Shown here: positions 7,581 to 15,572 of the stretch, piece by piece
How positions within the stretch are numbered: position 1 is the stretch's first letter
Layout of the letters: every line of letters starts with the position of its first letter
From: Candidatus Omnitrophota bacterium
GTDB lineage: Bacteria; Omnitrophota; JACPQZ01
DNA: 30,888 bases
Reading direction: 5' to 3'
NCBI GenBank assembly: GCA_016190205.1
Contig: JACPQZ010000065.1
Location: forward strand, 1 to 30,888
Made by a program: the position numbers and the translations under genes
The notes under the pieces: generated by a model
Databases searched by the model: none
What the model saw: only the letters and a program-made list of their open reading frames with translations
Told to the model about the DNA's origin: nothing

Positions 7581-7811
7581 TTTCGTACAGCGTACTGCGT
7601 ACAGCGTACAGCGTCGTGCGTACAGCGCAACGTCGGGGCGAGCAAAGATTCGTACAGCGTACAGCGTCGTGCGTACAGCGAACGAAAACCCATTCTCAAC
7701 TTTCACGCAGTACGCTGTACGCTGTACGCTGTACACTTTACGCAGTACGCAGTACGATCGCGTCTGCTTGGAATAAGGTACGCAGTACGCAAGACGCAGT
7801 ACGCAGTACGA
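7581..7811 (+). repeat. GTACAGC/GCTGTAC heptamer array with inverted arms, copy 1
   Basis: The gap between argF and argG is almost entirely degenerate 7-mers. The left part (7581-7680) repeats GTACAGC/GTACTGC, and the right part (7705-7811) repeats the complement, GCTGTAC/GCAGTAC. They flank an unrepeated core at about 7681-7706 (starting AACGAAAACCC). The arms could form a long imperfect hairpin. Two blocks, 7590-7643 (54 nt) and 7664-7715 (52 nt), are identical to 30700-30753 and 30825-30876. Frames running through this DNA are artefacts of the repeat. Confidence 0.85.
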
Positions 7812-7826
7812 CCACGGCTCGCTAAG

Positions 7827-7832
7827 AGGAGG
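7827..7832 (+). promoter_or_regulatory. Strong ribosome binding site of argG
   Basis: AGGAGG (7827-7832) lies just outside the repeat array and 3 nt before the argG ATG (7836). It fixes the start and is one of the best Shine-Dalgarno sequences in the window. Confidence 0.7.
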
Positions 7833-7835
7833 AAC

Positions 7836-9023
7836 ATGGCTCGCAAGGATAAAGTAGTTCTAGCGTATTCCGGCGGTCTGGACACTTCCTGCTGTCTCGC
7901 ATGGCTTCAGGAGGAGAGAGGTCTCGACGTCATTACTTTCACGGCGGACCTGGGCGGGGAATTTAAACCCGGGGAGATTCAGCGAAAGGCGCGCGCGAGC
8001 GGCGCTCTTAAGTGCATCATCCGGGACCTCAAGGATGAATTTATCCGGGACTTCTGTTTTCCGGCCCTCAAGGCCCAGGCGGTGTATGAGTCCGGCTACA
8101 CGCTGGGGACTGCCCTGGGCCGGCCGCTGATTGCCAAGCATCTCGTGGATGTGGCCCGCCGGGAGGGCGCGCAATTCGTCTCCCACGGGTGTACGGGCAA
8201 GGGCAATGACCAGGTCCGTATCGAGGTGGGCGTGAGCACCCTGGGAAGGGGGCTTCAGGTCATCGCCCCTTTGAGGGAATGGGATCTTAAAACCAGGGAG
8301 GAGGAGCGGGAGTATCTCAAAGAACGGGGCTTGCCTTTCTCCTCCGGCAGGAAAACTCCCTACAGCATCGACCGCAATCTTTGGGGCGGGAGCATCGAGT
8401 GCGGAGCGCTCGAAAATCCCTGGGTGGAGCCGCCGGAAGAGGTTTATGGACTGACGAAAAGTCCAGCCGGCGCGCCTCAAAAACCGCAGGTGATACGTAT
8501 TGGTTTTCGCAAAGGCGTGCCGGTCTCCATAAACGGCCGGGCCCTGAGCCCTGTTCATCTGGTGAAGCGTCTCAATGCGCTTGCCGGAATGCATGGGGTG
8601 GGGCGCTCGGATTTGGTGGAAGACCGCCTGGTGGGCATTAAATCCCGCGAGATATATGAGGCGCCTGCGGCGACGACGCTACTGATAGCCCACAGGGGCC
8701 TGGAAAACCTGGTCCTGACGCGGGAGGTCATCCATTACAAAGAGGCGCTTTCGAATCAGTATGCCCAGATGGTCTACGGCGGTCTCTGGTTCACCCCCCT
8801 CAAAAGGGCCTTGGATGCCTTTTTTGATGAGACGCAGAAGGACGTGACCGGCGAGGTAAAGGTGAAACTGTTTAAAGGTTCCTGCCAGGTCGTAGGCCGG
8901 CGCTCGGCCCAGTCGCGCTACCGCTGGGAATGGGCCACGTATTCGGCGGGCGACCGGTTCGACCGCACGCAGGCCGCCGGGTTTATCAAGCTGTGGGGTT
9001 TACCTTATGAACGTGCCAAATAA
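7836..9023 (+). CDS. argG: Argininosuccinate synthase
   Basis: ArgG joins citrulline and aspartate using ATP to give argininosuccinate. The PP-loop SGGLDTS is at residues 12-18. The conserved HGCTGKGNDQVRIE block and the YSIDRNLWGGSIECGALENPW segment follow. Its 395 residues are normal for the family. ATG 7836 is supported by AGGAGG just upstream. Repeat arrays border it on both sides (7581-7811 and 9031-9400), so it may be transcribed at a different level from the rest of the arginine cluster if the arrays fold in RNA. Confidence 0.97.
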   Translation: MARKDKVVLAYSGGLDTSCCLAWLQEERGLDVITFTADLGGEFKPGEIQRKARASGALKCIIRDLKDEFIRDFCFPALKAQAVYESGYTLGTALGRPLIAKHLVDVARREGAQFVSHGCTGKGNDQVRIEVGVSTLGRGLQVIAPLREWDLKTREEEREYLKERGLPFSSGRKTPYSIDRNLWGGSIECGALENPWVEPPEEVYGLTKSPAGAPQKPQVIRIGFRKGVPVSINGRALSPVHLVKRLNALAGMHGVGRSDLVEDRLVGIKSREIYEAPAATTLLIAHRGLENLVLTREVIHYKEALSNQYAQMVYGGLWFTPLKRALDAFFDETQKDVTGEVKVKLFKGSCQVVGRRSAQSRYRWEWATYSAGDRFDRTQAAGFIKLWGLPYERAK

Positions 9024-9030
9024 ATGCGTC

Positions 9031-9400
9031 CGTGAATCGTGAATCGTGGATCGTGGATCGTGAATCGCCATTTCGTGAATCGTGAATCGAAAAAAAGAAA
9101 CCAGATACCAGTTGCCAGTAACCAGAAGATACCAGATGCCAGAAACCAGAAAAAATACGAAATTCGAATATCGAGATTCGAAGCAAGTTAGAAATTCGAA
9201 ATCAGAAATTCAAAACAACCGTTTTCGAATTTTGAATTTTGGTCAATCGAATTTGCTTCGTGCTTCGAATTTCAAGCTTTGGATTTCATCTTTTCTATCT
9301 GGTATCTGGTCTCTGGAATCTTCTGGTATCTGGTTGCTGGTTTCTGGTTACTCAAGCCGTCAACTACGTTTCACGAATCACGATTCACGAATCACGACGA
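9031..9400 (+). repeat. Three-layer nested inverted repeat array between argG and argH
   Basis: This 384-bp gap has no gene. Its order is A-B-C-C'-B'-A'. A is CGTGAATC units (9031-9090), B is CCAGATA/CCAGTAA units (9101-9150), and C is CGAAATTC-like units (9157-9215). C' is the complement, TTCGAATTT-like (about 9221-9290), B' is CTGGTATCTGGT-like (9296-9350), and A' is CGATTCACGAATCACG-like (9371-9397). Each layer is complementary to its partner at the same depth, so the whole gap could fold into one long segmented hairpin. The core near 9211-9273 recurs at about 19296-19358. Confidence 0.85.
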
Positions 9401-9407
9401 GGCTCGC

Positions 9408-10790
9408 ATGACTAAGTTATGGGGAACACGTTTCGGCAAAAAGACGAACAGGCGCATCGAGGAGCTCACGTCGAGCCTGGCCTTTGATGCCCGTCTTGCG
9501 CCCTATGATGTTGAAGGGAGCATCGCGCACGCCCAGATGCTGGGGAAGACCCGCGTCATCAGCCGCGCGGATTCAGACCGCCTCGTGAAGGGCTTGGGGC
9601 GGATTCAGAAAAAGCTGGCGCAGGGCAGGCTCCGCCCGGATCCCAGGGCCGAGGATGTGCACACCTGGATTCAAGGTCTTCTGGAAAAAGAAGTGGGGAG
9701 GGTGGCAGGAAGGCTTCATACCGCGCGCTCACGGAACGATCAGATCGTTCTGGATGAGAAGCTGTACGTGCGGGCCGAGGGGCAAAAGATCCTGTCGGGG
9801 ATCCGCAGCCTGCAGGGGGTGATTCTCGCCCTCGCGCAGCGCGAGAGAAAAACGGTGATCCCCGGATATACCCATTTGAGGAGGGCCCAATGCGTCCGGC
9901 TGTCGCATCACCTTTTGGCGTATCTTGAGATGCTGGAGCGCGACCGCGGCCGCGTTCAGGGTTGCTTGGGGCGCGCAGACGAGCTCCCGTTGGGGGCATG
10001 CGCCCTTTCGGGCACCGCTCTACCGATCGACCGGCACCAGGTGGCCAGGGCGCTCAAATTCACGCGGGTGAGCGCCAACAGCATGGATACGGTGAGCGAC
10101 AGGGATTTTATTGTGGAGTTTCTGGGGGCGCTGTGTCTGTTCAGCCTGCATCTTTCCCGGATGGCCGAGGACCTGATTCTCTGGACGGGCGAAGAGTTCG
10201 GCCTCGCCTTACTGGATGAGTCTGTTGAGACGGGGTCGAGCATTATGCCTCATAAAATGAACCCGGACCCCCTGGAGCTCGTACGGGGCATGACCGGCCG
10301 TATTTTTGGAAATCACCTGGCCCTTCTCGTCGTCCTTAAAGGGCTCCCGCTCACGTACAGCCGAGACCTGCAGCATGACAAAGAGCCGCTCTTCGATTCG
10401 GTGGACCAGGTGAAGGGCGCCTTGGATATGATGGCGCAGGTTTTTAAGGGCTTAAGGATCCGGCATGCGCGTGCCCGGGTGCTTACGCAGGATGAAGCGC
10501 TGTACTCCGTGGATATCGTGGAGTTTTTGATCCGGAAGGGGCTTTCGTACCGCGAGGCGCATGATGTGACGGGCCGCCTCATCCGGCACTTAAGCCAACA
10601 TGGCAAGCCGCTGAGGGATATGTCCAAAGAAGCGCTGCGCGGGTTCTCGCCGGCCTTAACGCCTGACGTCAAGGGGATCATCAATCCCGTCCTGTCGGCG
10701 GGGAGGAGGAATTCGTTCGGGGGAACGGGTGACCGCTCTCTCGGGCACGCGCTTCGCCTGTGGAAAAAAAGGTGCTCCGGTCATGCATGA
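9408..10790 (+). CDS. argH: Argininosuccinate lyase
   Basis: ArgH splits argininosuccinate into arginine and fumarate, the last step of the pathway. The fumarase/aspartase-superfamily signature GSSIMPHKMNPD is present, as are HTARSRNDQ and GYTHLRRAQ. It has 460 residues, the usual length. ATG 9408 is preceded by GAGG (9399-9402) at 5 nt and gives the standard N-terminus MTKLWGTRF. A longer frame starting at 9279 is rejected because its extra 43 residues are translated repeat DNA. The gene overlaps lysA by 8 nt, physically joining the arginine and lysine clusters. Confidence 0.97.
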   Translation: MTKLWGTRFGKKTNRRIEELTSSLAFDARLAPYDVEGSIAHAQMLGKTRVISRADSDRLVKGLGRIQKKLAQGRLRPDPRAEDVHTWIQGLLEKEVGRVAGRLHTARSRNDQIVLDEKLYVRAEGQKILSGIRSLQGVILALAQRERKTVIPGYTHLRRAQCVRLSHHLLAYLEMLERDRGRVQGCLGRADELPLGACALSGTALPIDRHQVARALKFTRVSANSMDTVSDRDFIVEFLGALCLFSLHLSRMAEDLILWTGEEFGLALLDESVETGSSIMPHKMNPDPLELVRGMTGRIFGNHLALLVVLKGLPLTYSRDLQHDKEPLFDSVDQVKGALDMMAQVFKGLRIRHARARVLTQDEALYSVDIVEFLIRKGLSYREAHDVTGRLIRHLSQHGKPLRDMSKEALRGFSPALTPDVKGIINPVLSAGRRNSFGGTGDRSLGHALRLWKKRCSGHA

Positions 10791-12069
10791 TTTCAAGTAC
10801 CGCGGCAGGAAGTTATGCTGCGAACGGCTGGATCTAGCGTCCATCGCGGAGCGCGTGGGCACCCCGTTTTACTGTTACAGCCAAAAGAGCCTGCTGGATC
10901 ATTTCAATAAACTCAAGAGGGCCTTTCGTTCGATCTCGCCCTTGATCTGTTTTTCTATGAAAGCCAATTCCAATCTGGCGGTCCTGAAGCTCCTGACCCG
11001 GCAGGGAGCGGGACTGGATGTGGTGAGCGGGGGCGAATTGTACAAGGCCCGTCGAGTGGGCGTCCCGGCGCGGCGCATCGTCTATGCCAGCGTGGGGAAG
11101 ACGGAAGCGGAGATCGTCTATGCCCTTAAGGAGGACATCCTCCTCTTTAACGTGGAATCGGTGCCGGAGCTCGAGCTGATTCAGCGGCTCGCGCGGCGGC
11201 TCAAGAAGCGGCCCCGGGTTTCGGTGCGCCTCAATGTGGAGGTCGACCCGCGCACCCACCGTTATATCGCCACGGGTGTATCCACGAGCAAGTTTGGACT
11301 GGACCTTAAATCGGCGCGCGGCCTTTTCTTAAATTCCCGGCACTATGTCCCCGCGGAGCTTGTCGGCGTGCACATCCATATCGGCTCCCAGATCACGAGC
11401 GGGTCGCCGTACGCCCAGGCCCTGCGGCGCGTGGCGAGTTTTGTGAAAGACCTAAAAAAGCGGGGCGTGCACATCCCGTGGCTCAATGTGGGCGGCGGGC
11501 TGGGGATCATCTATCATGACGAGCGGCCGCAGACGGCGCATGCCTTCGCGCGCAGGGTGCTGCCGCTCTTAAAAACGCTGCCGGCGCGCCTCATCATGGA
11601 GCCGGGCCGGTTTATCGCAGGCCCCAGCGGCGTGCTGGTCACGCGCGTCACCACGGTCAAGAAGACCCCGCGTAAGACCTTTATCATCGTGGATGGGGGT
11701 ATGAGCGACCTTTTGCGGCCGAGTCTCTACGGCGCCTATCACTCCATCTGGCCCGTGCGCAGGTCTTCCAACGGTCCCCGCGTGGAGTGCGATGTGGTCG
11801 GGCCCATTTGTGAAAGCGGGGATTTTTTGGCGCGGGACCGGAAGCTCGCGCTTCCAGGATCGGGGGATCTCTTGTCGGTTCTGGGGGCGGGGGCGTATGG
11901 ATTTGTCATGGCGTCCAATTATAACTCCCGGCCGCGTCCTCCGGAAGTTCTGGTCAATGGAAGCAGGATGTACGTCGTGCGGCGGAGGGAGACGTACCGG
12001 GATCTCGTGCGCGGGGAGAGTATTCCGGCGTATCTTCGGGAAGCGGGAAGCGGGAAGCGGGAAGCGTGA
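10783..12069 (+). CDS. lysA: Diaminopimelate decarboxylase
   Basis: LysA decarboxylates meso-diaminopimelate to lysine. The PLP lysine is in FSMKANSN (Lys60). GLDVVSGGELYKA, the HIHIGSQI histidine motif, the glycine-rich GGGLGI loop, EPGRFI, and the dimer-partner cysteine in CESGDFLA are all visible. ATG 10783 has AAGGTG (10769-10774) 8 nt upstream and overlaps argH by 8 nt; an in-frame upstream start at 10729 only adds residues out of phase with argH. The last ten residues (REAGSGKREA) are encoded by four tandem GGGAAGC units and are not family sequence. Length is 428 residues. Confidence 0.96.
   Translation: MHDFKYRGRKLCCERLDLASIAERVGTPFYCYSQKSLLDHFNKLKRAFRSISPLICFSMKANSNLAVLKLLTRQGAGLDVVSGGELYKARRVGVPARRIVYASVGKTEAEIVYALKEDILLFNVESVPELELIQRLARRLKKRPRVSVRLNVEVDPRTHRYIATGVSTSKFGLDLKSARGLFLNSRHYVPAELVGVHIHIGSQITSGSPYAQALRRVASFVKDLKKRGVHIPWLNVGGGLGIIYHDERPQTAHAFARRVLPLLKTLPARLIMEPGRFIAGPSGVLVTRVTTVKKTPRKTFIIVDGGMSDLLRPSLYGAYHSIWPVRRSSNGPRVECDVVGPICESGDFLARDRKLALPGSGDLLSVLGAGAYGFVMASNYNSRPRPPEVLVNGSRMYVVRRRETYRDLVRGESIPAYLREAGSGKREA
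12038..12065 (+). repeat. Four perfect GGGAAGC units at the lysA/dapF junction
   Basis: Exactly four 7-nt units fill 12038-12065. They encode the LysA C-terminus and end at the base before the dapF GTG. The next bases, CGTGAATCG, match the A family of 9031-9090. The array also supplies the purine-rich sequence in front of the dapF start. Confidence 0.85.
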
Positions 12070-12941
12070 ATCGCAAAAATACCATTCCAATAGTGAAAAT
12101 GAGCGGGTCGGGAAACCTCTTTGTCCTCGTGGACAACCGGGCCGGCCTTTTGCGTGCCAATCTCTCATCCTGCGCGCGCAAGGTGTGCCGTGATGAACGG
12201 GTGGACGGACTCCTCGTGGTGGAGGCGGGCGCGGGGAACGAAAACGGGGCATTTCAAATGCATTTTTTTAATCCGGATGGATCGGAGCCGGGGATGTGCG
12301 GAAACGGGGCTCGCTGCGTGGCCTATTTTGCCGTCTCGGAGCTTAAACTCCCTGCCCGCGGCCTCGTCTTTAATGTGGTGAATTCGCGCGGCTCGGTCCA
12401 GGCAGATGTACGTCTTAAGGGGCATGAGGTAAGCATTTCACGGCTTCCTGAACCCACCGGCTACCAAGCGCATGTTCTGGAACCTCTGGCCGTTGGGCTT
12501 CCCAAGGGGGTGGAGATCTCTTTTATGGACAGCGGGGTCCCTCACACAGTCGTGTGGGGACTCAAGCCTGAGGCTGTGGAAGTGGAGAGAATAGGCCGTC
12601 GCATTCGGGAGCACAACGCTTTTAAACCGGGCGGGACAAACGTGAATTTTGCAGCGGTGCGGAACCGGCGCACCCTTTTCATGAGGACCTATGAGCGCGG
12701 TGTGGAGCGTGAGACCGGCGCGTGCGGGACAGGTGCCATTGCCACCGCGGTGATTGCCGCCCTGGAAGGAAGGGTGGAGTCCTTCGGGCCAGGTCAGAAT
12801 TTTCAATTGACAGCCGAGACGCGGCTCGGCGAGGAGCTTCAGGTGAAATTTGAGCTGGACCGCGCCGGGCGCACCGCGCGGCAGGTCTCGCTGACCGGAC
12901 GAGTCCAGGTATTGGAACGGAAGGAGATTGGGGTATGCTGA
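12066..12941 (+). CDS. dapF: Diaminopimelate epimerase
   Basis: DapF interconverts LL- and meso-diaminopimelate without a cofactor, using two cysteines. Both are present: Cys78 in GMCGNGARC and Cys220 in GACGTGA. The N-terminal MSGSGNLFVLVDN fits the family KMxGxGNxF pattern. The 291-residue length is normal. The GTG start overlaps the lysA stop (GTGA at 12066-12069), and the GGGAAGC array forms its only ribosome-binding-like sequence. DapF acts directly downstream of the DapL product, so its presence fits the aminotransferase pathway encoded here. Confidence 0.96.
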   Translation: MNRKNTIPIVKMSGSGNLFVLVDNRAGLLRANLSSCARKVCRDERVDGLLVVEAGAGNENGAFQMHFFNPDGSEPGMCGNGARCVAYFAVSELKLPARGLVFNVVNSRGSVQADVRLKGHEVSISRLPEPTGYQAHVLEPLAVGLPKGVEISFMDSGVPHTVVWGLKPEAVEVERIGRRIREHNAFKPGGTNVNFAAVRNRRTLFMRTYERGVERETGACGTGAIATAVIAALEGRVESFGPGQNFQLTAETRLGEELQVKFELDRAGRTARQVSLTGRVQVLERKEIGVC

Positions 12942-13843
12942 CTGCCGATTCGATCAAGGGCTCGATGACCGCACTGGTCACACCTTTTAGAGATGGAAAA
13001 ATCGACCGCAAGGCGCTGGAGGCCCTCGTAGATTTCCAGATTGAGGGCGGATCCAGCGGGCTCGTCCCGTGCGGGACCACGGGGGAGAGCGCCACGCTTT
13101 CTTTTGAGGAGCACGATGAGGTGATTGACATCGTGGTGCAAAGGGTGCGCGGGCGTGTCCCCGTTATCGCCGGGACCGGATCCAACAATACCCAAGAGGC
13201 CATCCGTCTCACGCGCCACGCGGAGACGGCCGGCGCCGATGGGGCGCTTCTCATCACGCCTTATTACAACAAGCCCACCCCGGCGGGTTTGAAGGCCCAT
13301 TTTGAGGCCATAGCCCAGTCCAGCCGTCTTCCGCTCATACCGTACAACATCGCTTCGCGCACGGCCATCAATATGAGCGCAGAGCTTGTTTCTGAACTTA
13401 CCCGGATTCCCACCGTTGTGGCCATCAAGGAGGCGAGCGGGAATCTCGAGCAGATTCAAAGGATTCATGAGTTGTGCGGGGAGCGGCTGGCCATCCTCTC
13501 GGGGGACGATTCGCTCACCCTGCCCATTCTTGCGGTGGGGGGCAGGGGGGTGATTTCCGTTGCCTCGAATCTGGTGCCCGGGGAGTGCGCGCGGCTCGTC
13601 GAGTCGTTTCTGGATGGAGATCTTGAGGAGGCGCGATCGATCCATTACAAGTTGCTGCCCTTGGTGAGGGTTTTGTTTATCGAGACCAATCCCATTCCGG
13701 TCAAGACCGCCCTGGCGCTGATGCAGAAAATAAAGCTCGAGTTCCGTCTTCCACTGGTCACCCTGAGGTCCGAAAACGAACAAAGATTGAGACAGGAGCT
13801 CTCGCGTATGGGACTCGTTTCAGCATTTTCGGTAAAGACCTAG
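12935..13843 (+). CDS. dapA: 4-hydroxy-tetrahydrodipicolinate synthase
   Basis: DapA condenses pyruvate with aspartate semialdehyde, the first dedicated step to DAP and lysine. The GTTGESATL motif, the YYNKP motif with its active-site tyrosine, and the Schiff-base lysine in VAIKEASGN (Lys165) are clear. The arginine of SRTAIN fits the carboxylate-binding position. Its 302 residues are typical. ATG 12935 is 8 nt after AAGGAG (12921-12926) and overlaps dapF by 7 nt. Its stop shares one base with the next gene's GTG. Confidence 0.96.
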   Translation: MLTADSIKGSMTALVTPFRDGKIDRKALEALVDFQIEGGSSGLVPCGTTGESATLSFEEHDEVIDIVVQRVRGRVPVIAGTGSNNTQEAIRLTRHAETAGADGALLITPYYNKPTPAGLKAHFEAIAQSSRLPLIPYNIASRTAINMSAELVSELTRIPTVVAIKEASGNLEQIQRIHELCGERLAILSGDDSLTLPILAVGGRGVISVASNLVPGECARLVESFLDGDLEEARSIHYKLLPLVRVLFIETNPIPVKTALALMQKIKLEFRLPLVTLRSENEQRLRQELSRMGLVSAFSVKT

Positions 13844-15567
13844 TGGAGGGCGTGTTGCACAACAGGCGGACGCTCACCGAGCTCATTATTTTCCTAAGCG
13901 CCCTGACGGTCTTGGCGGTTACGTGGATGGTGCAGGTCCCCGGGGCTGAAGTCCGCTTCGGACCGTTGCTCATTTTCCTCTATGTCATCCCCATCGGGAT
14001 AGCGGCCTATCATTATGGACCCACGGCTGCGTTCTGGGTAGCCGTGGCCAGCCTGGGGGCGGCGGGGACCACATTTTGTGTGCCGCAGTTCATTTATGTT
14101 GCGGCCCATGATCAGGTGGATGAGGAGGGTATTCGTCTTCTTGCTGAAAGGGTAGGTGCCGGGCCCGGACTGTCCCTCTCTGGAAAATTGGCCGACTATC
14201 TCAAAGGGAGCGGCTCCCTGGGCGGGCTTCTCGACGAGGGATTCTCCTTATCGCTCCTGCGGAATTTGTGGCCCGAGGAGGTTGACTTTGAAGGGGCCTA
14301 TTGGTCCTATGTCGCGCGGCCGCTCGTGCATACGGGTTTTCTCTGGCAGCTCGTCGCGCTTCTTGCGGGAGCGCCTTTTCTCGGGGTTCTGGCACAGGGA
14401 GGGTTCCGCCAGCGCGAGCGCCTCGAGCACGCGCGGCAGAAGATGCTGGTCTTGGAGAAGGCCCTTGAAACAGAGCGGGCCGTGAAGAGTTCGAGCGCCC
14501 TGGAGACCTCCGAAGAGATTAATCGGCTTCAATCTATGATGATTACAATTTCAGACATGGCCCGGGAGATCAGCGCCGCGCTCCAAGACCAGACGATCAT
14601 GAAGCTGGTTCTTAAGAAGACCGTCGAACTCCTGAAGGCGCGCGAGGTAGCCTTGTTCCGGCCGGACGGAACGGGGACACAGCTCGTGCTTGTCGGCGCA
14701 GTGGGATACGACCCGAAGAAACTCGGTACCCTAAATATCCGCATCTCAGAGGAGGATGGCATCCTCGGCTGGTCAAGTAAAAACAAGCTCTTTCTCGCCA
14801 TGGATGAGGTCCTGGCGGATTACCACAAGGCGGACCTCGCTAAAACGAACAAGCTGGATACGGTGTACAGTCAGCCTGTCGTCCGCTCGGGGGAGCTCAT
14901 GCTGGTGATCTGCGTGGGGCGGACTGACCGGAAGCTGCATCATAAGGCGGTCGCGCGGCTCATGTCCACCCTGGCCAACTTTGCCGCCATCGCCATCGAC
15001 AATGCCCGTCTCTTGGAGCAGACCCGCCAGCTGGCGATCCGCGACGGCCTCACGGGGCTCTATAACCACCGCTATTTCCAGGAGTTTTTGGAAAATACCC
15101 TGGAGCACTGCATGCAGCACGGGATTCCGATCGCCTGCATCCTCATCGATCTGGATTTTTTTAAAAGGCTGAATGACAGCTATGGACACCCGGTGGGAGA
15201 TGAGGTCTTGAGGCGCATCGCACGCGTGCTCTCGGAGGTCGCACCTCAAAACGGCCTTGTGGCGCGTTACGGAGGCGAAGAGTTTGCGGTGGTGGTGGTG
15301 GGCAAGGGCCTGGGTGAGACGCGGCAGATTTCGGAGCGGATGCGCCGGATGGTTGAAGAGACAAGGATAGAGGCTCCCCAGCACACGTTGCGCGTCACGC
15401 TTTCGGTCGGGGGGGTGTGGCACGATCCGGCGCGCGGGGAGCGCGTCAAGAAAGAACTTCTCGTCCAGCGGGCCGACGAGGCCCTTTATCAGGCAAAGGA
15501 AAACGGCAGGAATCAGGTTTATTTTTACGGAGACAAGACCGGGACACAACTTGCGCAAGGAGCATAA
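13843..15567 (+). CDS. Membrane GAF-GGDEF diguanylate cyclase
   Basis: A 574-residue protein with about three N-terminal membrane helices (roughly residues 11-85), a periplasmic-type stretch, and another helix near 166-187. A coiled-coil-like segment, a GAF-like sensor (about 235-385) and a C-terminal GGDEF domain follow. The active-site loop is RYGGEEF (GGEEF at 477-481), a catalytically competent variant, and DLDFFKRLNDSYGH carries the metal and substrate residues. The usual inhibitory-site RxxD upstream is replaced by Pro-Gln-Asn-Gly, so product inhibition is probably absent. It would make cyclic di-GMP from GTP. The start shares one base with the dapA stop; GTG 13852 is possible. No EAL domain is present. 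Confidence 0.9.
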   Translation: MEGVLHNRRTLTELIIFLSALTVLAVTWMVQVPGAEVRFGPLLIFLYVIPIGIAAYHYGPTAAFWVAVASLGAAGTTFCVPQFIYVAAHDQVDEEGIRLLAERVGAGPGLSLSGKLADYLKGSGSLGGLLDEGFSLSLLRNLWPEEVDFEGAYWSYVARPLVHTGFLWQLVALLAGAPFLGVLAQGGFRQRERLEHARQKMLVLEKALETERAVKSSSALETSEEINRLQSMMITISDMAREISAALQDQTIMKLVLKKTVELLKAREVALFRPDGTGTQLVLVGAVGYDPKKLGTLNIRISEEDGILGWSSKNKLFLAMDEVLADYHKADLAKTNKLDTVYSQPVVRSGELMLVICVGRTDRKLHHKAVARLMSTLANFAAIAIDNARLLEQTRQLAIRDGLTGLYNHRYFQEFLENTLEHCMQHGIPIACILIDLDFFKRLNDSYGHPVGDEVLRRIARVLSEVAPQNGLVARYGGEEFAVVVVGKGLGETRQISERMRRMVEETRIEAPQHTLRVTLSVGGVWHDPARGERVKKELLVQRADEALYQAKENGRNQVYFYGDKTGTQLAQGA

Positions 15568-15572
15568 CCTAC

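Noticed and set aside
7581-7811. Possible CRISPR array
   Set aside because: The repeats are 7-nt degenerate units in inverted arms, without 24-40-nt direct repeats and unique spacers of even size, and no cas gene is present.
7574-7885. Open frames on both strands through the GTACAGC array
   Set aside because: They encode only cyclic motifs such as QRTAYSV, which are translations of heptamers.
9279-9407. Upstream extension of argH
   Set aside because: The added 43 residues translate the C', B' and A' repeats. ATG 9408 has a ribosome binding site and gives the normal N-terminus.
12839-13783. 314-residue open frame on the minus strand
   Set aside because: It is a shadow of dapA/dapF with histidine- and arginine-rich low-information sequence and no motif.
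15417-15572. Upstream extension of pilT
   Set aside because: It overlaps the 3' end of the GGDEF gene and adds arginine-rich sequence foreign to PilT.
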